Positions 13,607 through 18,064 of a stretch of DNA of 18,064 nucleotides are shown piece after piece. A program made the translations under genes and the position numbers. Source of the stretch: Candidatus Treponema faecavium (GTDB lineage: Bacteria; Spirochaetota; Spirochaetia; Treponematales; Treponemataceae); assembly GCA_019113455.1 (NCBI GenBank), contig DXHG01000007.1:1-18064 (forward strand). The letters run 5' to 3'. The notes beneath the pieces are model-generated. The model had not been told where the DNA came from, did not search any database, and saw only the letters and a program-made list of their open reading frames with translations. The first letter of the stretch is position 1. Every line of letters starts with the position of its first letter.

Positions 13607-13656
13607 TCTGTATAAGGATACATTCAGTGCATTTATTATGCAGATATATGCGATTC

Positions 13657-13662
13657 TATGAT
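13657..13662 (+). promoter_or_regulatory. Possible -10 box of the moxR-bat operon
   Basis: TATGAT, 18 bases before the moxR ATG, with no convincing -35 (TATTAT at 17-base spacing). It shares the 113-base divergent region with the aminotransferase promoter. Confidence 0.3.
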
Positions 13663-13680
13663 ATACGTGGAGTTTTCTGT

Positions 13681-14703
13681 ATGGAAGATACGGAGAGAAC
13701 GGAAGAGGCGTTTGCGGTATGCAGGGACATGCTTGCGCAGTTCCGTGCGGAGGCGGCAAAGCGCGTCGTCGGGCAGCAGGCGGTGCTGGACGGCATCCTC
13801 ATGGCCCTGATTGCAGGCGGGCACGTGCTGCTTGAAGGCGTGCCCGGTCTGGCAAAGACGCTTGCCGTAAAGACGTGCGCCGACATGTCGGGGCTTAGTT
13901 TTAAGCGCGTGCAGTTTACGCCTGACCTGCTTCCGGCAGATATAACCGGAACGCTCGTCTATGAACAGCAGACGGGAGCGTTTTCTGTGCACAAAGGACC
14001 GGTGTTTGCCAATGTGCTGCTTGCAGACGAAATAAACCGCGCTCCGGCAAAAGTGCAGTCGGCGCTGCTTGAGGCGATGGCCGAAAAGCAGGTAACGATA
14101 GGAGAGACGTCATACCCGCTGCCGGAGCCGTTTTTTGTGCTTGCGACGCAGAACCCTATTGAGCAGGAAGGAACGTATGACCTGCCTGAGGCGGAGCTTG
14201 ACCGCTTTTTAATAAAACTTATCGTGCCGTATCCGTCTTTTGCCGAAGAAGTGCAGATTGTGCAGAAAGGAGGCGCGCTTGAGACGGCGGCGGTCAATAC
14301 GGTGCTCGCGCCTGAACGACTCCTCTATCTGCGCCGGCTGCTTGAACAGGTCGTGTGCGACGAAAAGATAACGGAATATATCGTTTCCATTACGGGCATC
14401 ACGCGCCCCGCTGCAGGCAGAAAAGCTGCGGGAAAACTTTCCGTATCCGCCGCCAAAAACCGCGATGATATATGGAAGTATCTTGCGTACGGGGCGTCTC
14501 CGCGGGCAAGCATTGCGCTGTGCCGCTGCGCAAAAGTGCAGGCGCTGTTTGCGGGGCGCCCGTTTGTGCTGCCTGAAGACGTAAAGCAGGCAGCGCCCGC
14601 GGTGCTGCGCCACCGGCTTGTGCTGTCGTACGAAGCCGCCGCCGACGGCGTTACTGCCGATTCACTTATCGCAAAAATCCTTTCGCTCCTTCCGGTGCCG
14701 TGA
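13681..14703 (+). CDS. MoxR-family AAA+ ATPase
   Basis: Cytoplasmic AAA+ ATPase of 340 residues thought to act as a chaperone for the VWA and DUF58 proteins encoded next to it. Seen in order: GQQAVLDGILMALIAGGHVLLEG, Walker A GVPGLAKT at residues 53-60, VQFTPDLLPADITG, Walker B LLADEINRAP with Asp116-Glu117, sensor-1 LATQNPIEQEGTYDLPEAELDRF, and the C-terminal lid with GASPRASIAL (sensor 2) and LPEDVKQAAPAVLRHRL. The length is typical of MoxR (320-350). I chose the ATG at 13681, with GTGGAG about eight bases upstream, over an in-frame extension whose sequence is not MoxR-like. It is the first gene of the operon, and the next gene starts one base after its stop. Confidence 0.96.
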   Translation: MEDTERTEEAFAVCRDMLAQFRAEAAKRVVGQQAVLDGILMALIAGGHVLLEGVPGLAKTLAVKTCADMSGLSFKRVQFTPDLLPADITGTLVYEQQTGAFSVHKGPVFANVLLADEINRAPAKVQSALLEAMAEKQVTIGETSYPLPEPFFVLATQNPIEQEGTYDLPEAELDRFLIKLIVPYPSFAEEVQIVQKGGALETAAVNTVLAPERLLYLRRLLEQVVCDEKITEYIVSITGITRPAAGRKAAGKLSVSAAKNRDDIWKYLAYGASPRASIALCRCAKVQALFAGRPFVLPEDVKQAAPAVLRHRLVLSYEAAADGVTADSLIAKILSLLPVP

Positions 14704-14704
14704 T

Positions 14705-15619
14705 ATGAAAAACGGCGTGCTGGGTGATACGGCGTCTCTCATACGCCGCGCCGCGTCGCTGCGGCTGGCTGCGCGGCAGCTTGCGGAAGGCATGAAATCA
14801 GGCAGCTTTCGTTCTTCATACCGCGGGCAGGGTATAGAGTTCAGCGGCGTGCGCGAGTATCTGCGCGGCGACGACATCCGCGCAATCGACTGGAACGTAA
14901 CCGCGCGTATGGGCAGGCCGTTTGTCAAACTGTTTGAGGAAGAGCGGGAACTCATTGTTTTTTTGATACTTGACCGGTCGCTTTCGATGCAGACCGCCGC
15001 TTCTTCTAGCCAGGGAACTGTGTGCCCGTCTCGCCTCGAAGCCGCAAGCGAAGCCTGCGCGCTCATTGCGTTTGCGTGCGAACATCTGCGGAGCCCTGTG
15101 GGAGCCGTGCTGTTTGACAGGGACGTAACGTTCGCGTGCGCGCCGCGCGCCGGCGCTGAACAGACAATGCTTTTGCTGTCGCGCTTTGACGAGCTGCCGC
15201 GCGCCGGCGTGCGCGGCTCGGCGCTCGGCAATGCGATTACAGGTGCGGCGCATATGCTAAAAAAACGATCGCTTGTGTGTATCTTTTCCGATTTTCGCGC
15301 CGCCGGCTGGGAACAGCCGCTTGCGCTGCTTGCCTGCCGGCACGACGTGTTTGCCGTGCGCGTTGCCGCTCCCGCAGACGAGGAACTGCCGCGCGCCGGC
15401 CTTGTTCCGTTTGAAGACCCCGAAACGCAGACGGCGCTGTTTCTTCCGACATTATCACCCGCGTTCCGCCGCGCGTGGAAAGAGGACGCCAAAAACCGTC
15501 AGAGCCGCTGGCATGACGCCTGCGTGCGCAGAGGCGCGCTTGCGCTTGCGCTTTCTGTGTCAGAAGATCCGGTGCGTGCACTGAACCGCTTTTTTCAGGA
15601 GAAACGTACCGATGCGTAG
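14705..15619 (+). CDS. DUF58 / VWA-like protein of the moxR-bat operon
   Basis: Cytoplasmic 304-residue protein with the DUF58 signature GQGIEFSGVREYLRGDDIRAIDW plus NVTARM at residues 41-69 and a VWA-like metal motif DRSLS at 90-94. A likely equivalent of the later VWA strand is VCIFSDFR near residues 195-200. DUF58 proteins are the usual partner of MoxR ATPases; the biochemical role is unsettled. The start follows the moxR stop by one base, and the 3' end overlaps the next gene by eight bases, so the three are translationally coupled. It is not membrane-anchored, unlike longer DUF58 proteins, but this short cytoplasmic form is common in Bat operons. Confidence 0.94.
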   Translation: MKNGVLGDTASLIRRAASLRLAARQLAEGMKSGSFRSSYRGQGIEFSGVREYLRGDDIRAIDWNVTARMGRPFVKLFEEERELIVFLILDRSLSMQTAASSSQGTVCPSRLEAASEACALIAFACEHLRSPVGAVLFDRDVTFACAPRAGAEQTMLLLSRFDELPRAGVRGSALGNAITGAAHMLKKRSLVCIFSDFRAAGWEQPLALLACRHDVFAVRVAAPADEELPRAGLVPFEDPETQTALFLPTLSPAFRRAWKEDAKNRQSRWHDACVRRGALALALSVSEDPVRALNRFFQEKRTDA

Positions 15620-16592
15620 ATTTGCCGCCGCCGTATGCTTGTGCCTGCTGCTGATTTGTTCCGGCGTTTTTTGCGTGGAGGAACAAAGCGTTGTCCTTTT
15701 GCCTAAAGAAGTGTATGTCGGCGACGCTGCCGAAGTGCGGTATGTATTTTCTGCAGAAACCTGCATGCTTTCCGCGGATTCTGCGGTGTTTTCTGCGGAG
15801 GAGCTCGCCGCCGTGTGGAATAGTACGGATGATTTTTCTGTTATCGGCGGCTCGCTTTCAAAAGAAGGGAACGGCTATATGCTTACTGTCGCGTTCAGGC
15901 CGTGGGTTACCGGCACGCTTGATTTTCCGCCGATAGATATAAACGCGCTGCTCGCCGGCGCAGAAAAAACGACGGTTCCTGCGTGCATCGCCGACATTCC
16001 GCCGGTGCGCATCAGCTCCGTTGCGGAACGTTTGGGAACCATGCAGATACAGCCCGCCGCCGCGCCGCCGCTCGTGCCGGGTACGACATACGCCGTGTAC
16101 GGAGCTGCGGCCGCGGCGCTTGCGCTGCTGCTGGGAACTGCAATCGCTGCGGTGCGTTTCCGCAGAATCTTGTTTGCGCTGCGGCTGTATACGCAGCGTG
16201 TCCGCCAGATACGGAATTACCGCGGCGCGCGTGCCCGTCTGCGCCGCCTGCAAAAAAAGAAAGACATGCCGCTTGAGGTGTGTGCCGCCGAGATAGAGCA
16301 TGTCTTTCGTTCGTTTATGGAAAGCCGCTTTTTGTATCCGTTTACTGTGCTTGCGACGCAGGAGACGGCGGCGGCGATTGCAGAACTGACGGGAAACACC
16401 GCCCCTGCCGCACTTATCGAAGCGGTCGACAGCCTGTTCCGCACCTGCGACTGTCTCCGGTACGCGGGCGGCCGCTGTGCTGCGTGCCGCGGCATTGACG
16501 CAGCACAGCTGCTTTGCGATGCAGCAGACTGTCTTGCGCTCTTTGAACGCGGCGCGGCGGCTGATTCCGATACGCGGGGAGCGCAGCCATGA
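15612..16592 (+). CDS. Membrane protein of the Bat operon (BatD-like position)
   Basis: The 326 residues have an N-terminal signal (RRFAAAVCLCLLLICSGVF), an exported region at about 22-158 with VLLPKEVYVGDAAEVRYVF, a membrane helix at about 160-182, and a cytoplasmic part of about 145 residues that is arginine-rich just after the membrane (RFRRILFALRLYTQRVRQIRNYRGARARLRRLQKKK). The VYVGD segment recalls the start of the BatD domain, which begins with membrane-exterior beta-strands. The protein is much shorter than canonical BatD, and the single-helix-plus-cytoplasmic-tail layout resembles DUF4381-type partners in MoxR operons. It overlaps the DUF58 gene by eight bases and batA by four. The assignment rests mainly on context; its function is unknown. 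Confidence 0.8.
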   Translation: MRRFAAAVCLCLLLICSGVFCVEEQSVVLLPKEVYVGDAAEVRYVFSAETCMLSADSAVFSAEELAAVWNSTDDFSVIGGSLSKEGNGYMLTVAFRPWVTGTLDFPPIDINALLAGAEKTTVPACIADIPPVRISSVAERLGTMQIQPAAAPPLVPGTTYAVYGAAAAALALLLGTAIAAVRFRRILFALRLYTQRVRQIRNYRGARARLRRLQKKKDMPLEVCAAEIEHVFRSFMESRFLYPFTVLATQETAAAIAELTGNTAPAALIEAVDSLFRTCDCLRYAGGRCAACRGIDAAQLLCDAADCLALFERGAAADSDTRGAQP

Positions 16593-17593
16593 TAACAGGC
16601 TTTGAACATCCGGCGGCGTTCTGGCTGCTGTGTGTTGTTCCCGTATTGCTTATTCTTAAATACGCGGGCGCGCTGCGTCAATTGCGTTTTCCGCTTACGC
16701 TTGCCGACTGGCACGGTGCAGCGTTCCGCTGGAAGAGCGCCGCGCACCGCAGCGCGGTTGTGCTGTCGCGGGTATGCTGGATTGCAGCGTATGCGGCCGC
16801 CGTCGCGGCGCTTGCGGGGCCGGTTTCTGTTGTCCGCGAAAAAGTATATACCTCCCGCGGCGCCGATATTATGTTCGTGCTTGACACAAGCCCTTCCATG
16901 GCCGCGCGCGATATTGCCGGCAGGACGCGCCTCAGCGCCGCGCAGCGCGCAATCCGCATCCTTGCGGAACAGGAACGCGGCGCGGCAGCAGGCCTCACGG
17001 CTGTCGGCTCAGAAGCGGCGGTTGTCGTTCCGCCGACGCTTGACCGCGATGTTTTTTTTGACCGCCTTGATTCACTCGTAATCGGCGAACTGGGAGACGG
17101 CTCCGCGCTGGGCATGGGAATAAGTACCGCGGTGTACCATCTGATAGGAACGGCCTCTCCGACAAAGTGCATCGTGCTGATAACAGACGGTGAAAACAAC
17201 GCGGGCGCGGTGCATCCCAATACGGCTGCGGAACTGGCGGCTGCTCATGATATTTCCGTGTACACGCTCGGCCTGGGAACGGCAGGTTCCGTTCCCATAG
17301 AGTATGTGGACCCCAAAACGGGGAACGTGTTTTCAGGCTATCTGGAGTCGCGCTTTGACGAAGAACTGCTGCGCCGCATCGCGCAGAACACCGGCGGCAT
17401 GTATTACGGAGCAGAAGGCATTGCGGAGCTTGAAGCTGCGCTGTCCGCAATTGGCGCACAGGAATCGGCTGCGCAGTCGTTTTACTACCGGAGCACGCAG
17501 GTGCGCTATTATGATACCGTGCTGCTCATAGCGGGCTGCGCCGCCGTGCTCGCATGGTGCATACGCCGTCTGTATCTTAAGGAACTGGTATGA
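16589..17593 (+). CDS. batA: BatA-type von Willebrand factor A membrane protein
   Basis: Inner-membrane protein of 334 residues: FEHPAAFWLLCVVPVLLILKYA (first helix about 11-25), a second helix at about 58-77, a VWA domain from about residue 92 to 290, and a C-terminal helix at about 308-326. The metal site reads DTSPS at 99-103 with ITDGENN (Asp200) as the later aspartate. The threonine position of the MIDAS appears to be serine (GDGSALG, Ser172). In Bacteroides, bat genes were named for aerotolerance; the spirochaete role is not settled, and the Borrelia homologue cluster has the same gene order. Its ATG overlaps the preceding stop by four bases (ATGA), and its own stop overlaps the next ATG. 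Confidence 0.94.
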   Translation: MITGFEHPAAFWLLCVVPVLLILKYAGALRQLRFPLTLADWHGAAFRWKSAAHRSAVVLSRVCWIAAYAAAVAALAGPVSVVREKVYTSRGADIMFVLDTSPSMAARDIAGRTRLSAAQRAIRILAEQERGAAAGLTAVGSEAAVVVPPTLDRDVFFDRLDSLVIGELGDGSALGMGISTAVYHLIGTASPTKCIVLITDGENNAGAVHPNTAAELAAAHDISVYTLGLGTAGSVPIEYVDPKTGNVFSGYLESRFDEELLRRIAQNTGGMYYGAEGIAELEAALSAIGAQESAAQSFYYRSTQVRYYDTVLLIAGCAAVLAWCIRRLYLKELV

Positions 17594-18064
17594 ATGTCTT
17601 TATTGAGCGTCCGTGGGCGCTGTACGCGCTGCTGCTTGTGATTCCGTCGCTGTATGTTTCGCTGCGGCAGCTTAAGCGGCTGCGCGTGTTTGCAGGAGAT
17701 TTTTACCGCATACGCACAGCTGCTGCGCCGAACAGCGTGTTTTTGTCTGTCAGGCAAAAGATTCTGTGCCGCATCGTATTCTGGAACGCAGCATGGATAC
17801 TGCTGGTGCTCGCGTACAGCGGCATGTATTGGGGCAGCGCGCCTGAGCAGATAACGCGGCGCGGCGCGGCTGCAAGCTTTGTGTTTGATATTTCGTACAG
17901 CATGACGGCGGCTGACGGCGGAGGCGGCCTGACGCGGCTTGAGGCGGCTGCCGCGTACGCGGAAGGCCTGCTTTCGCGCATGGAGGGAATCCCTGTTTCC
18001 GCGGTGCTCGCAAAAGGCGCAGGCATCTGCGCTGTGCCGCTGACAGAAGACCATAACGCGATAG
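17590..18064 (+). CDS. batB: BatB-type von Willebrand factor A membrane protein (3' end outside window)
   Basis: The first 158 residues of a second VWA protein: FIERPWALYALLLVIPSLYVSL as the first membrane segment, KILCRIVFWNAAWILLVLAYSGMYWG as the second at about 58-82, then VFDISYSM with the metal motif DISYS at residues 100-104 and the start of the VWA domain (RLEAAAAYAEGLLSRM). The two N-terminal helices followed closely by a VWA domain are the BatB layout. The ATG overlaps the batA stop (ATGA). The C-terminal helix and any TPR repeats (BatC/BatE) would be beyond the edge. Confidence 0.9.
   Translation, partial: MNVFIERPWALYALLLVIPSLYVSLRQLKRLRVFAGDFYRIRTAAAPNSVFLSVRQKILCRIVFWNAAWILLVLAYSGMYWGSAPEQITRRGAAASFVFDISYSMTAADGGGGLTRLEAAAAYAEGLLSRMEGIPVSAVLAKGAGICAVPLTEDHNAI

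Noticed and set aside
13600..13680. N-terminal extension of MoxR to 13600
   Set aside because: MoxR-like sequence begins after the ATG at 13681, which has a suitable ribosome site; the extension crosses the promoter region.
13568..13759. N-terminal extension of the aminotransferase to 13759
   Set aside because: The added sequence is not aminotransferase-like, overlaps moxR and would contain the TTGACA-17-TGTAAT promoter.

Overview
The window looks like chromosomal DNA of a spirochaete, most likely a GC-rich Treponema. This is inferred, not proven, from the conserved MoxR - DUF58 - membrane protein - BatA - BatB gene order, the relaxed spirochaete-type lipoboxes on the binding proteins, a GTP-type PEP carboxykinase and Shine-Dalgarno-led compact operons. 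No phage, transposase, tRNA or rRNA gene is visible. Almost all of the sequence is ordinary chromosomal genes; the unusual content is in the intergenic DNA.

Layout. (1) 1-4525, minus strand: a sugar-uptake unit made of a binding lipoprotein and a MalF-type permease (cut by the window edge), with its own promoter. Upstream of it, and separated by a strong terminator, is a GH36 alpha-galactosidase with a separate promoter and a 16-bp palindrome at its predicted transcription start. The pairing points to uptake and cleavage of alpha-galactosides such as melibiose or raffinose. (2) 4430-5016: a long divergent spacer holding a dense cluster of TTGCC/GGCAA palindromes and one copy of a dispersed repeat. 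(3) 5017-7055, plus strand: a secreted endonuclease/exonuclease/phosphatase-family protein and a BASS-type (bile acid:sodium symporter family) transporter. (4) 7096-7913, minus strand: a Fic/VbhA-like toxin-antitoxin pair. (5) 8083-9909, minus strand: pckG with a clear terminator and a 5' hairpin. (6) 9910-10395: about 490 bases without a gene, filled by repeats and a 16-bp-arm hairpin. (7) 10396-13567, minus strand: a small protein of unknown function, an orphan binding-protein-like lipoprotein, and a PLP aminotransferase whose promoter predicts a nearly leaderless mRNA. (8) 13681-18064, plus strand: a tightly overlapping moxR-DUF58-membrane protein-batA-batB operon that runs off the end.

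Best candidates for something undescribed: the palindrome cluster at 4616-4867 (14 copies of a pentamer and its complement in about 250 bases); a family of about 60-base intergenic repeats with five recognisable copies in this window, two of them flanking a very strong hairpin; and a 9-base poly-G tract inside the sugar-binding lipoprotein gene that could allow on/off switching.
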